DNA from: Glaciecola sp041380235
Lineage (GTDB): Bacteria; Pseudomonadota; Gammaproteobacteria; Enterobacterales; Alteromonadaceae
Direction of reading: 5' to 3'
Length of the DNA: 64,000 bases
Assembly: GCF_041380235.1 (NCBI RefSeq)
Contig: NZ_JBGIYY010000022.1
Coordinates: forward strand, 14,761 to 78,760
This document shows positions 37,372 through 45,217 of the stretch, piece after piece. Every line of letters starts with the position of its first letter. Position 1 is the stretch's first letter. The notes under the pieces were generated by a model, which was not told the DNA's origin, searched no databases, and saw nothing but the letters and a program-made list of their open reading frames with translations. The position numbers and the translations under genes were made by a program.

Positions 37372-37846
37372 CAAAGAACATATGGTTAATGGAAGGACAA
37401 TTATAATATGGGTATAAACGCAACACTTTTGGGGCAGATGGTGGCTTTATTTGATTGTTTCAATGTTAAAGCAACAAAAGCCAAATGCATAAGATGAGCT
37501 CTCAGCCTTCAATCACCTTTGCAAGTGGCAAGCCTGATCGCGGTGAGTAATGTTAAACTGGCTCGGGAGTTTCGAGAACAAGTATTAGTGCAGCTTAATA
37601 ATAAATGAGCGTCATCAATACACTCTAAGAGTAAAAGGCAAAATAATACGGTTATTTGCATTTTAAGGTTGGAAAAGGCTTATTTTTTCTACATTCAAAA
37701 TGAATGGAGATGGTTGGATTTAGGCAATTCGTATTACTTCTTTGTGCCATTACATGACTTTCGTATGCTTAGTTTTGATGGTCGGCTCTACTTCCATTGC
37801 GGACGGTCGGCAAGCATGATAATAGGCACAATGATTGGAGCTGGAA
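37372..37846. other. 475 bp without an intact gene; possible gene scraps
   Basis: A short frame around 37503-37606 reads like coding sequence (VASLIAVSNVKLAREFREQV then a stop) but has no start and is not recognised, so it may be a relic. A copy of the module-punctuating repeat lies at 37790-37809. A longer + frame at 37669-37932 was not accepted as a gene. Confidence 0.35.
37790..37809 (+). repeat. Module-punctuating repeat, copy 1
   Basis: ACTTCCATTGCGGACGGTCG, carrying the full core CTTCCATTGCGGAC. It lies just left of the DUF5615/DUF433 pair. Confidence 0.6.
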
Positions 37847-38179
37847 TTAGTAAATTTCTATACACCAAACGTCACCGGTTGCTAGCGCATTTTCTATCAC
37901 CGTTTTGTTTTGAAGTAGTTTTTCAAGAATGATTCTCTTGGGCTGATTTCCACACCTTAACCATATGATCAAAGGTGGCCCACCTAGAATAAGGCTGTAT
38001 TCATTAAAGTCTGCATCAAGGATAACTATGCTGTATCCATTTGCTTTGGCATAGTTCCATATAGCTTTGTCATCGGATTGTCCCATATCAAGCAAACTAA
38101 CTTGATTGCTATCAGGAAAGTGCTCTTCGAGTTGCTTTACAAGACGATGCGAAAGGTTTTGGTCTAAAAGTAATTTCAT
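37847..38179 (-). CDS. DUF5615 PIN-like toxin
   Basis: A 110-aa protein starting MKLLLDQNLSHRL, with later acidic residues in SLLDMGQSDDKAIW and VILDADFNEYSL. This is the Mut7-C/PIN-like layout of DUF5615 with its metal-binding aspartates. Such proteins are predicted ribonuclease toxins paired with a DUF433 antitoxin. ATG 38179 overlaps the DUF433 stop as ATGA, confirming start and pairing. Confidence 0.85.
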   Translation of the reverse strand: MKLLLDQNLSHRLVKQLEEHFPDSNQVSLLDMGQSDDKAIWNYAKANGYSIVILDADFNEYSLILGGPPLIIWLRCGNQPKRIILEKLLQNKTVIENALATGDVWCIEIY

Positions 38180-38400
38180 GCAGCAACGGTGACTACATGG
38201 TGCTCCCGATGGGCAGCATACGCCAAGCAAGCCTTGATATTCTCAAGTGTGAGTTCAGGGTAGTCTTCAACTATCTCTTGGGGCGACATGCCGGTTGCAA
38301 GCCAACCCAATACATCGTAAACAGTAATACGTGTATTTTTAATACAAGCTTTTCCACTTCTTTTGCCTGCCACAACTTCGATATGCTCTTGATATACCAT
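38176..38400 (-). CDS. DUF433 antitoxin
   Basis: A 74-aa protein with the family pattern KRSGKACIKNTRITVYDVLG and MSPQEIVEDYPELTLENIKA, a small helix-turn-helix-like domain. It precedes and overlaps the DUF5615 gene by 4 bp. It is expected to neutralise that toxin and repress the shared promoter. Confidence 0.87.
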   Translation of the reverse strand: MVYQEHIEVVAGKRSGKACIKNTRITVYDVLGWLATGMSPQEIVEDYPELTLENIKACLAYAAHREHHVVTVAA

Positions 38401-38554
38401 TTATAGAACCTCATTCTGATCGCGATAAACGTCTACTTCAAACATTATAGCTTATCATTTGTTGTGTTTGTTACTTTTAGTCTCAAAATTAGTAATTGAG
38501 TGGAATGATTATTGCGTCTGTTCAGCTCAAACTACCGAGCAGAGGCAAACAAAT

Positions 38555-39178
38555 ATGTACGCATTAACTGTTGTTAAAAAGAAAGAACCTTGGAACAAAA
38601 ATAAGTTAGTAGGCCAAAAGAGACCACTCACACTGCAGCAAATATGGGCGATCAGAATCAGACTTGAACTTGCCAACAATCCTCGCAATTTGGCCATGTT
38701 TAATTTGGGTATAGACAGCAAGTTACGTGGGTCTGATTTACTTTCACTGAAAGTGCGAGATGTTGCTTATGGTAAGCCTGTTCAATCAAGGGCCATGGTT
38801 ATTCAAAAGAAGACACAGCGCCCAGTGCAGTTTGAAATCACCAAAAATACTAGGGAGTCACTTGAGAACCTTATCGCAGAGCACCAATTTAGTAGTGAAG
38901 ATTTTCTTTTCAAATCCCGAGTATCAACAACTGACCACTTAACCACACGGCAATATAGCCGAATAGTGGATGAATGGATAACGTCAATTGGTTTAGATCC
39001 AACTCAATACGGCACTCATACAATTCGAAGAACCAAACCATCGTTGATTTATAAAAAGACTAAAAACTTACGAGCCTGCCAGTTATTGCTAGGGCATTCA
39101 AAGATTGAGAGCACAGTAAGGTATCTTGGGGTTGAAGTGGATGATGCGCTGGAATTGTCTGAAAATATTGATATCTAA
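38555..39178 (+). CDS. Short tyrosine recombinase (phage-integrase family)
   Basis: A 207-aa catalytic-domain-only recombinase. The first active-site Arg is in DSKLRGSDLLSL, HxxR is in GTHTIRRTK, the next His is in LLGHSKIESTVRYLG, and Tyr of VRYLG is the nucleophile. The arm-binding domain is absent, as in a family of about 200-aa recombinases found in multiple copies in marine gammaproteobacteria. ATG 38555 follows AGAGG. A perfect 19-bp inverted repeat lies 44 bp behind the stop, and a broken paralogue is at 33.7 kb. Confidence 0.88.
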   Translation: MYALTVVKKKEPWNKNKLVGQKRPLTLQQIWAIRIRLELANNPRNLAMFNLGIDSKLRGSDLLSLKVRDVAYGKPVQSRAMVIQKKTQRPVQFEITKNTRESLENLIAEHQFSSEDFLFKSRVSTTDHLTTRQYSRIVDEWITSIGLDPTQYGTHTIRRTKPSLIYKKTKNLRACQLLLGHSKIESTVRYLGVEVDDALELSENIDI

Positions 39179-39221
39179 GTATGCTGAGGCTGAGCGTTCA
39201 CCGTTATTTTAGTTCGTTATA

Positions 39222-39260
39222 CAAAGTCGGCGTTATACAACTTGTATAACGCCGACTTTG
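39222..39260. repeat. Perfect 19-bp inverted repeat behind the recombinase
   Basis: Arms 39222-39240 and 39242-39260 are exact complements around a single C. The inner part is GTTATACAA-C-TTGTATAAC, and a third GTTATACAA starts at 39216. There is no T tract, so it is a poor intrinsic terminator; it may be a recombination or binding site for the adjacent recombinase. Confidence 0.75.
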
Positions 39261-39282
39261 TTGACGCCTTGGCTACTGGTAA

Positions 39283-39301
39283 ACTTCCATTGCGGGCTGT
39301 C
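39283..39301 (+). repeat. Module-punctuating repeat, copy 2
   Basis: ACTTCCATTGCGGGCTGTC. It lies between the recombinase module and the PQ-loop/kinase module. Confidence 0.55.
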
Positions 39302-39418
39302 GAGAAAAGCACAATCTAGTCAATTAAACTTATATGAGAAGCCTTTTATTAACGTTTTAAAACCTCCCTCTGAACCCCAGTATGTTAAGTACTTGGTAAG
39401 TGGCCAGTCAAATCAAAG

Positions 39419-39700
39419 TTAACTTATCTTGTTTGAATCTTCTACTTTATATTTGATAGCTAAAGCAATAATACCTACCTGCAAAATTGAAGTGAAAAGT
39501 AACCCGACAATAGACTGTATCTCTGAATACTTTTCGGTGTAAATATATAGAGATATATTTCCTATGGCAAAAGCAGCCCATACATAGATTGAGACACCTT
39601 CGAATGTTTTAGTTTTAAAAAGGTGAACTAACTGAATAATTGTTGCAGCCGGAAAAATAATAGCGGGAACATACCCGAAAAGCTCAATAAAACCCAGAAT
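39419..39700 (-). CDS. PQ-loop (SemiSWEET-like) membrane protein without a standard start codon
   Basis: The frame encodes about 93 aa: GFIELFGYVPAIIFPAATII, then a basic turn LFKTKTFEGVSIYVWAAFAI, then two more hydrophobic segments to KYKVEDSNKIS. The three-helix size and the P-x-x-x-loop-KTK-EGVS pattern fit the PQ-loop/SemiSWEET small sugar transporters. An in-frame TAG lies only 12 nt upstream, and the only candidates are ATT (39700) or CTG (39697) behind AGGA. It is therefore either started at a rare codon or silenced by loss of its start. Confidence 0.6.
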   Translation of the reverse strand: MLGFIELFGYVPAIIFPAATIIQLVHLFKTKTFEGVSIYVWAAFAIGNISLYIYTEKYSEIQSIVGLLFTSILQVGIIALAIKYKVEDSNKIS

Positions 39701-39803
39701 ATTTTCCTATTTATGTTTCGTTCTCGTTCTAGGCGGATGACATTTAAAAAAGACTTCAAGCTTATTGCATTTGCCATGCCAAAACGGGCTTAGAGTGCAG
39801 CCA

Positions 39804-40361
39804 CTAAGTCTTATTAACGTTAGCTTCTAGCCAACTCGCTATTTGATATGCTACTTCATTTATTGAGGCAACATCATGAATTATAAAATCTGCGTTATTC
39901 TTAACTTGCTTCACAGTAGCTATATAGATTTGTCTCATATGGTCTTCGTATTTACCCAAATAATTTTTTATAGTGAGCACTACATCGTCCGACGCACAGG
40001 TCAGATGTCGTTTTATTATCCTTGCAAGGCATATGTCTAAGGGAGTATCTAAAACAACGACGCAGTCAATCAATGGGCTAATAGAATTGCGCTCTCTGCC
40101 AAACGGTTCTTCAACAAAGATGTAAGGTACATCGCTATTTGAGATTAGTTTCACTAATTGACTAACGAATTTTGGTGTTTGAATCTTTGAGACATCGCAT
40201 CCGCGGTCAAACCATGATTTCATATCTCTAGGATATGAATTTTTATCAATGTAATCATCAAAAATCAAATATGGGCAATTAAAATTACTAGCGAGTTTTT
40301 CAGTAATTGCTGTTTTACCTGCTCCCGATGCACCGCTAATCGCTACGACTGTTGTTTTAAT
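39804..40361 (-). CDS. P-loop nucleoside-kinase-like ATPase, start codon unclear
   Basis: About 185 aa. The upstream part encodes TTVVAISGASGAGKTAITEK (Walker A). Further on come DDYIDKNSYPRD, a strand PYIFVEEPFGRERNS, a lid-like CLARIIKRH, and a helical end ASWLEAN. The layout resembles uridine-kinase-like or AAA-type small-molecule kinases; the substrate is unknown. Between an in-frame TGA (40370-40368) and the P-loop there is no ATG, GTG or TTG, only ATT at 40361. A TTG start at 40268 would delete the P-loop. Rare start or 5' damage. Confidence 0.6.
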   Translation of the reverse strand: MKTTVVAISGASGAGKTAITEKLASNFNCPYLIFDDYIDKNSYPRDMKSWFDRGCDVSKIQTPKFVSQLVKLISNSDVPYIFVEEPFGRERNSISPLIDCVVVLDTPLDICLARIIKRHLTCASDDVVLTIKNYLGKYEDHMRQIYIATVKQVKNNADFIIHDVASINEVAYQIASWLEANVNKT

Positions 40362-40387
40362 AACTTTTCACTCTTCAGTAATGATAA

Positions 40388-40558
40388 CTTTCCGAAACCC
40401 TTCATTATCATATGGGTTATCAGTTTTTTGAAAACATCAAAAACATCGAATCTAATAATTTCAAAATATATAAAAAATACTTTGATGATGAATCTCACGG
40501 AACAGTAGCACTTCAAAGTTGGTATTATGGTTTTAAAGCATTGCTGCAAAATGAGTGA
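40388..40558 (+). pseudogene. 3' remnant of an alpha/beta-hydrolase esterase gene
   Basis: The + frame ending at a TGA (40556-40558) encodes YQFFENIKNIESNNFKIY, YFDDESHGTV and ALQSWYYGFKALLQNE. This resembles the C-terminal end of the predicted esterase (esterase D-like) family, where a D-HGSVPL-type motif carries the catalytic His. Nothing upstream continues it; a stop precedes it at 40385. It is a truncated gene end that overlaps the possible start of the opposite kinase-like gene by frame only. Confidence 0.5.
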
Positions 40559-40672
40559 CACTATCGTAAGACATCGCCAAATAAAGAGCCTTTGACATTA
40601 TCGCGATTCCCTAAATAAAGGGTTATTTAATTTCATTTTTTGCGCAATGACCCTTCAGGTTGCTGTCTCCTC

Positions 40673-40694
40673 GACTTCCATAACGGACGTTCAA
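40673..40694 (+). repeat. Module-punctuating repeat, copy 3
   Basis: GACTTCCATAACGGACGTTCAA has CTTCCAT and CGGAC of the core, with two central changes. It lies between the kinase/esterase remnant and secDF, in a 290-bp gap that otherwise holds only the secDF terminator. Confidence 0.5.
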
Positions 40695-40787
40695 CATGAA
40701 ATCTCAATCAAGTTAAACCCCATTTGAGATTGATGTAACTCGATTGTTTCATATTGAGTAATGGACGATTTTAAAGTACCAGCGGCG

Positions 40788-40828
40788 CAATAAAACAGTA
40801 TCCCAACCAATACTGCTAATTGGGATAC
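40788..40828 (-). terminator. Rho-independent terminator after secF
   Basis: On the minus strand a 9-bp stem (GTATCCCAA ... TTGGGATAC, outer limits 40828 and 40798) is followed by TGTTTTATTG. It begins 21 bp after the secF stop. Confidence 0.75.
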
Positions 40829-40848
40829 TTGTTAAGCCCATGCCGACC

Positions 40849-41745
40849 CTACTGATGTTGCTCTAAAACCTCCTTTTGGCGCTGATAATAGTAAGCATCT
40901 AAGCCGAAAATAGTTGGCAACGTAGCGCTTAGGGTAATAGACGATAATGACCCCACCACCACGCCAATAAATAGCGCAATAGAAAAGCCAGCCAAAGGTT
41001 TACCCGCCAATATCCAAATGGCACTTATTGTCACCAGCGTAGTGCCTGAGGTAATAAGTGTGCGCGTAAATGTCGATTTTACCGCTAGGTTTATGGTGTC
41101 GTTTAAGGACGTATGTTGTCGCATATTAAGCAGTTCGCGGATACGATCGCCAATAACAATGGAGTCGTTTAAGGAATACCCTATAATGGCTAAAATAGCC
41201 GCCATTACCGCTAAGTCAAAAGACAAACCTAGCCAAGCAAAGATCCCAAGCACAATTAACACGTCGTGCACCAAAGCGCACAGTGCCCCTAAGGCAAGAC
41301 GCCACTCAAAACGCATAGACACATATAGTAAAATCGCAATTGCCGCCACCAACAAGGCTAAACCGCCTTGCTCTAGCAAGTTCGTACCTACCTGGCTGCC
41401 TATATATACCGAGTCGAGTAAATCAACATCTGTTTGTAGTCCGTGTGCCAATGTATTTAGCTGCTCTGCCCCCATTGCTTGGTCGGGTTTGTCTTGTAAA
41501 CGCAAGGTCCAGCGTTGCTGGTTGTCGGCACTGTTAATTTTAGCATCTACAAATCCCATTGCCACTAAGTTTTGCTGCATGCTTTGCTGCGATATGGGCG
41601 CAGATGTTGTAAATTCAGTTAGGTAGCCACCAGTGAAATCGAGCCCTAAATTTAGCCCTTTTGCGAACAAACCAATAATTGCAAAACACACCACCAACGC
41701 GGCAAAATAACAGCCTTTGATTCTAAGTGAAGTAAGTGTACTCAT
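40849..41745 (-). CDS. secF: Protein translocase subunit SecF
   Basis: A 298-aa RND-type membrane protein with six predicted helices. It has the family motifs LGLDFTGGYLTEF near the first helix and NDSIVIGDRIRELL in the fourth helix, plus the GSLSSITLSATLP end. SecF works with SecD at the Sec translocon, using the ion gradient to pull proteins across. It overlaps secD by 4 bp (ATGA). It sits in an accessory zone without yajC, tgt or queA, so it is probably a second secDF copy. Confidence 0.95.
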   Translation of the reverse strand: MSTLTSLRIKGCYFAALVVCFAIIGLFAKGLNLGLDFTGGYLTEFTTSAPISQQSMQQNLVAMGFVDAKINSADNQQRWTLRLQDKPDQAMGAEQLNTLAHGLQTDVDLLDSVYIGSQVGTNLLEQGGLALLVAAIAILLYVSMRFEWRLALGALCALVHDVLIVLGIFAWLGLSFDLAVMAAILAIIGYSLNDSIVIGDRIRELLNMRQHTSLNDTINLAVKSTFTRTLITSGTTLVTISAIWILAGKPLAGFSIALFIGVVVGSLSSITLSATLPTIFGLDAYYYQRQKEVLEQHQ

Positions 41746-43556
41746 TGTGCTATCTCCTTATGTTTAACAAGAACGCGAGCTGGCAATAATTGGGTGAGTA
41801 AGCGCGCCACAAATACCCCTGAAAATAAACTAGTAATAAGCCCTAAACATAGGGTCATGGCAAAACCGCGCACAGGTCCGTTGCCCATGCTCATTAATAT
41901 TACGGCGCAAATCATGGTGGTTAGGTTAGCGTCTAAAATGGTGGTAAACGCGCGTTTATAGCCGGCTTCAATAGCGTGTAGGGCTTGCCTATTTTTATTC
42001 ACCTCCTCTTTTATACGTTCAAATATCAGCACGTTAGTGTCTACTGCCATGCCTACGGTAAGCACTAAACCGGCTATACCGGGTAGGGTTAATACTATGC
42101 CCGGCAACCATGCCATTAAGCCCAGTAAACACACCAAATTAATCAGCAAAGACACATTCGCCAGCATGCCTAATGTGCGATACCACATTGCCATAAATAG
42201 CATGGTAAGGCTTACGCCAAGGGCTAAAGCGGCAAAACCGTTGGCAACGTTTTCTTCGCCTAAGGTAGGGTTAATAGTGCGCTGCTGAACAATGCTTAAA
42301 GGTGCATTAAGTGAACCGGCTCTAATCAGCGTGGCTAATTGCTGCGCGGCTTGTGGGCTGCTCATATTTGTAATGCTAAACCTATTACCTAACTGTGATA
42401 AAACGGTGGCCACGTTAATCACTTCACTTTGCTTATTTAGCTGTCCGGTTTTGTCTTTGCTGTACTGCGAAAACACCGTGACCATGGCATGCCCAATATT
42501 CGCTTTAGAAAAACGAGACATTTTGTCGCCGCCTTGCTGATCTAATATAAGGTTGACCAATGGCATCCCCATTTCGTCGGTACCCGCAGACGCACTTTTA
42601 ATGTTGTTACCGCCAAACACACTAGGGGCTTGTACCGAAATAGCATTACCTTGTTGGTCGGTAAATACCTTTTGGGGTACCCCAGGGCTAGCCTTTGCGT
42701 AAATATCCAAAGTAGCCGTTGTGCCTATTATTTCTTTGGCTTGCTCGGGGTCTTTAATGCCAGGAAGCTCTATGCGAATATGATCTTTGCCCTGCCGCTG
42801 TATAGCCGCTTCAGTAATACCTAAAGACTCAATTCGCTTGCGCATAATTGACACCGACTGCTGCATTAAGGCTTGTCGGTAGGCGTCAATCTCAAGCTGC
42901 TGCCATTGCAGGGTATATATATTATTAGCGCTTTTGTCCACATTGAACTGTGTAAACTGCTTGCCTATAAAACTATTAAGCGCTGTCCAACTGCCTTGTG
43001 CACTTGCCCGCGGGCTAAGCTTTATTTTAATATCTTGATTGGTGTTGGTGGTAACCGAAATACCGCGTAAACGACTGTCTCGAATAAACTGGCTTATTTC
43101 ATCGGCAGCACTTTGCGTGTGTTCAGCGCGTGCCACCTCGGTGTCTACATGCAAAACAAATAACACGCCGCCATACAAATCTAAGCCTAGTTTAATCGGG
43201 CTAAACCCCATGGCTTGCAGCCAATTAGGGCTGGCACTTACTTCGTCTATGCGAACGTTATAATTGCTGCCTAAGGTAGTAGCAAGCAGGCTTTTAACTT
43301 CGTTGGCTTTGGCCAGTTTATCCACTAACAATAGCTGCGAGCCTTGTGCATTGCTGCTAATAAGGCTGACTTCAAGTCCATGCTTAACTAGCAAGTTATT
43401 GAGGTCGGTGGCGCTAGGCACGATATGCTCTTTACTACGGCCTTGAATGTTTACAATATCTTGCTTGCCAAACAATGTGGGCAGTGCGCTAAGCGCAAGC
43501 ATACACACCGTGAATAGCACAATAGTTAGCTGCCATATACTTATCTTCTTTTTCAT
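41742..43556 (-). CDS. secD: Protein translocase subunit SecD
   Basis: A 604-aa protein. One N-terminal helix is followed by the large periplasmic domain and five C-terminal helices. Motifs include KLGLDLYGGVLFVLHVD, VGMAVDTNVLIFERIKEE and the RIELPGIKDPEQAKEIIG segment. Length is within the SecD range. It is cotranscribed with secF. A 133-aa exported protein is encoded 124 bp upstream on the same strand in the place where yajC would normally be. Confidence 0.95.
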   Translation of the reverse strand: MKKKISIWQLTIVLFTVCMLALSALPTLFGKQDIVNIQGRSKEHIVPSATDLNNLLVKHGLEVSLISSNAQGSQLLLVDKLAKANEVKSLLATTLGSNYNVRIDEVSASPNWLQAMGFSPIKLGLDLYGGVLFVLHVDTEVARAEHTQSAADEISQFIRDSRLRGISVTTNTNQDIKIKLSPRASAQGSWTALNSFIGKQFTQFNVDKSANNIYTLQWQQLEIDAYRQALMQQSVSIMRKRIESLGITEAAIQRQGKDHIRIELPGIKDPEQAKEIIGTTATLDIYAKASPGVPQKVFTDQQGNAISVQAPSVFGGNNIKSASAGTDEMGMPLVNLILDQQGGDKMSRFSKANIGHAMVTVFSQYSKDKTGQLNKQSEVINVATVLSQLGNRFSITNMSSPQAAQQLATLIRAGSLNAPLSIVQQRTINPTLGEENVANGFAALALGVSLTMLFMAMWYRTLGMLANVSLLINLVCLLGLMAWLPGIVLTLPGIAGLVLTVGMAVDTNVLIFERIKEEVNKNRQALHAIEAGYKRAFTTILDANLTTMICAVILMSMGNGPVRGFAMTLCLGLITSLFSGVFVARLLTQLLPARVLVKHKEIAQ

Positions 43557-43679
43557 TTTAAATCTCTTTTACATCGTTTATAGGCACAGCTAACAATGCG
43601 CTTGAAGCACGCAACAGCCAGCCCACAATACGGTTAACTAGGGGGTTAATTGGGTAAATACAGGTGATCTAAAAAGAGA

Positions 43680-44081
43680 TTAAGCCGGTTGAATAAGCCC
43701 GGTATTGTATAAGAGGTTACTGTCGTGCCACCCGCAAACGCGATGTTTGCTAGGCGAGAAACTTGTTTTTGCGTACCAATCTTCCGTTGAGCCTGAATCT
43801 ACCAGCTTTTTATAGAGCTTGGCTGACCAGTCTTCAGCAAGAAACTCGAACAACAAGGCATAGTCAGGATGCAATTGCTTAACATGCAAGAATGCATTCG
43901 CTGTGCTGCGAGGGGTTGATGGGAGTATTTCGCCGGTGTCGTCGTTACTGCTGGTATCTGCGCTCAGCACGTAATCAATTGAGTATTGTGGTGCTGACGA
44001 TATTGGCTCATGGCTAAACTCTCCCATAAGAGAGACAATTATCACCAAGTACAAAAAGACAAAACGCACAGCATTACTCAC
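43680..44081 (-). CDS. Small exported protein of unknown function upstream of secD
   Basis: A 133-aa protein with an N-terminal hydrophobic signal or anchor (FVFLYLVIIVSLMG). The mature part has a conserved-looking ADTSSNDDTGEILPSTPRST and FEFLAEDWSAKLYKKLVDSG, with one Cys. It is not YajC-like. Same-strand position 124 bp before secD suggests a shared transcript. Function unknown. Confidence 0.55.
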   Translation of the reverse strand: MSNAVRFVFLYLVIIVSLMGEFSHEPISSAPQYSIDYVLSADTSSNDDTGEILPSTPRSTANAFLHVKQLHPDYALLFEFLAEDWSAKLYKKLVDSGSTEDWYAKTSFSPSKHRVCGWHDSNLLYNTGLIQPA

Positions 44082-44248
44082 AAGCTAAAACACAGGTATT
44101 AGTATGAGGCTTTGTGCGCAGTATTCAAGTGTTTTTAGGATTGTTGCGGTAATGGTTTGAACTCATACCGTAAAATGGTCGCTCACAATTTTGAACGCCC
44201 CCTTTCGCTCTCAACCCAGAGGAAAAGCAAAAGTTGACTTGCAGGTTC

Positions 44249-44270
44249 ACTTCCTTTCCGGACAGTCAAG
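44249..44270 (+). repeat. Module-punctuating repeat, copy 4
   Basis: ACTTCCTTTCCGGACAGTCAAG; together with copy 5 it shares the preceding CAGGTTC, extending the similarity to about 29 bp. Confidence 0.55.
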
Positions 44271-44400
44271 CAACGCTATTAAGGCTCCTCCCCTTCTGCG
44301 TTTGAGAAACTAGGCCGTCGATCTTAAGGCTGACTTAAATGATGGTAATACTTATGAACGCTCTTAATATGCTTGCGATGTTTTAACAATCTCATTAATA

Positions 44401-44427
44401 TGTGTACGTATTAAATATTTATACACA
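44401..44427. promoter_or_regulatory. Inverted repeat, likely VapBC operator
   Basis: TGTGTA-N15-TACACA in an AT-rich core, 10 bp before the vapB start and just ahead of the AAGGTGA ribosome site. VapBC complexes typically bind such palindromes to autoregulate. Confidence 0.55.
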
Positions 44428-44436
44428 AGGTGATGT

Positions 44437-44631
44437 ATGCGCACTAATATTGTGATCGACGATGAGCTAATGTCTCAAGCGATAAAAGCAACTGGATTGG
44501 GAACTAAAAAAGATGTAGTTGAACAAGGCCTTAAACTTTTGGTTCAAAGGAAAAAACAACAATCAATCAGAGAATTAAGGGGTCAAATTACTTGGGAAGG
44601 CGACCTAGATGAAATGAGGAATAATGAGTGA
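44437..44631 (+). CDS. vapB: VapB-type antitoxin
   Basis: A 64-aa protein of the VapB/type II antitoxin class (MRTNIVIDDELMSQAIKAT, GTKKDVVEQGLKLLVQRKKQ). The N-terminal ribbon-helix-helix should bind the operator just upstream and the C-terminus should cap the toxin. It overlaps vapC by 4 bp as GTGA. Confidence 0.9.
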   Translation: MRTNIVIDDELMSQAIKATGLGTKKDVVEQGLKLLVQRKKQQSIRELRGQITWEGDLDEMRNNE

Positions 44632-45029
44632 TTCTCGCTGACACGAGCGTTTGGATTGACTATCTAAACGGTCGAGTTACTCCGAAAACTGATTTTCTTG
44701 ATGAATGTCTGAACGATGGAGTCCTTGCTATGGGAGACCTGATTTTTCTTGAAATACTTCAGGGGATCGTAAATGACAAGCAGTTTCAGGAAGTACATAC
44801 TAGATTATCTTTGTTAGACCAATATTCGATGCTCAATACTGATTCGGTCGTGCGATACGCAAAAAATTATAGAAAATTGCGCAAAAAAGGAATTACGATT
44901 AGAAAGACAAACGACGTCATTATTGCTTCTTTCTGCATTCAAGCAAACATACCATTACTGTTCTCTGATAGAGACTTCAAACCATTTATAGAACATTTGG
45001 GCCTTATGCCAGCTTACCTAGACACATGA
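44628..45029 (+). CDS. vapC: VapC toxin, PIN-domain ribonuclease
   Basis: A 133-aa PIN protein with MILADTSVWIDYLN (first Asp), MGDLIFLEILQGI (Glu), TNDVIIASFCIQ (Asp) and LLFSDRDFKPF (last Asp). All four acidic metal ligands are present, so it should be an active RNase, typically cutting tRNA or rRNA. The GTG start overlaps the vapB stop. Confidence 0.92.
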   Translation: MILADTSVWIDYLNGRVTPKTDFLDECLNDGVLAMGDLIFLEILQGIVNDKQFQEVHTRLSLLDQYSMLNTDSVVRYAKNYRKLRKKGITIRKTNDVIIASFCIQANIPLLFSDRDFKPFIEHLGLMPAYLDT

Positions 45030-45082
45030 GCACTAAAACTGCTGCGAGGACTTAGGCAAGACATTCTTTGATTTACAGGTTC

Positions 45083-45104
45083 ACTTCCATTGCAGACATT
45101 CAAG
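45083..45104 (+). repeat. Module-punctuating repeat, copy 5
   Basis: ACTTCCATTGCAGACATTCAAG, preceded by CAGGTTC as in copy 4. It lies between vapC and the TetR gene. Confidence 0.6.
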
Positions 45105-45217
45105 CCTGAGAAGAAAAAAATAGAGTATTTTATTGTTGATTTTGATCTAAATTGGGTGGAACGGACAGTTAGCTGCTGTTGCGGTTTCCGCTCATTTAGT
45201 CACGTCTGAACGCACAA

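Larger units (their letters stand above)
44082..44436. other. 355 bp intergenic between the secD module and vapBC
   Basis: Contains the promoter of the minus-strand small exported protein, a repeat copy at 44249-44270 and the vapBC operator. No gene is supported. Confidence 0.45.

Noticed and set aside
37669..37932. An 87-codon + strand frame starting LEKAYFFYIQNEW-like
   Set aside because: It has no ribosome site, runs through a copy of the dispersed repeat and ends inside the well-supported DUF5615 gene on the other strand.
39216..39265. Integron attC site
   Set aside because: The hairpin is a perfect palindrome without the extrahelical bases, and the ends do not fit RYYYAAC/GTTRRRY. No IntI-type integrase with its extra domain is present.
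41018..41626. 202-codon + strand frame inside secF
   Set aside because: Antisense shadow of SecF; composition is non-protein-like and there is no start signal.
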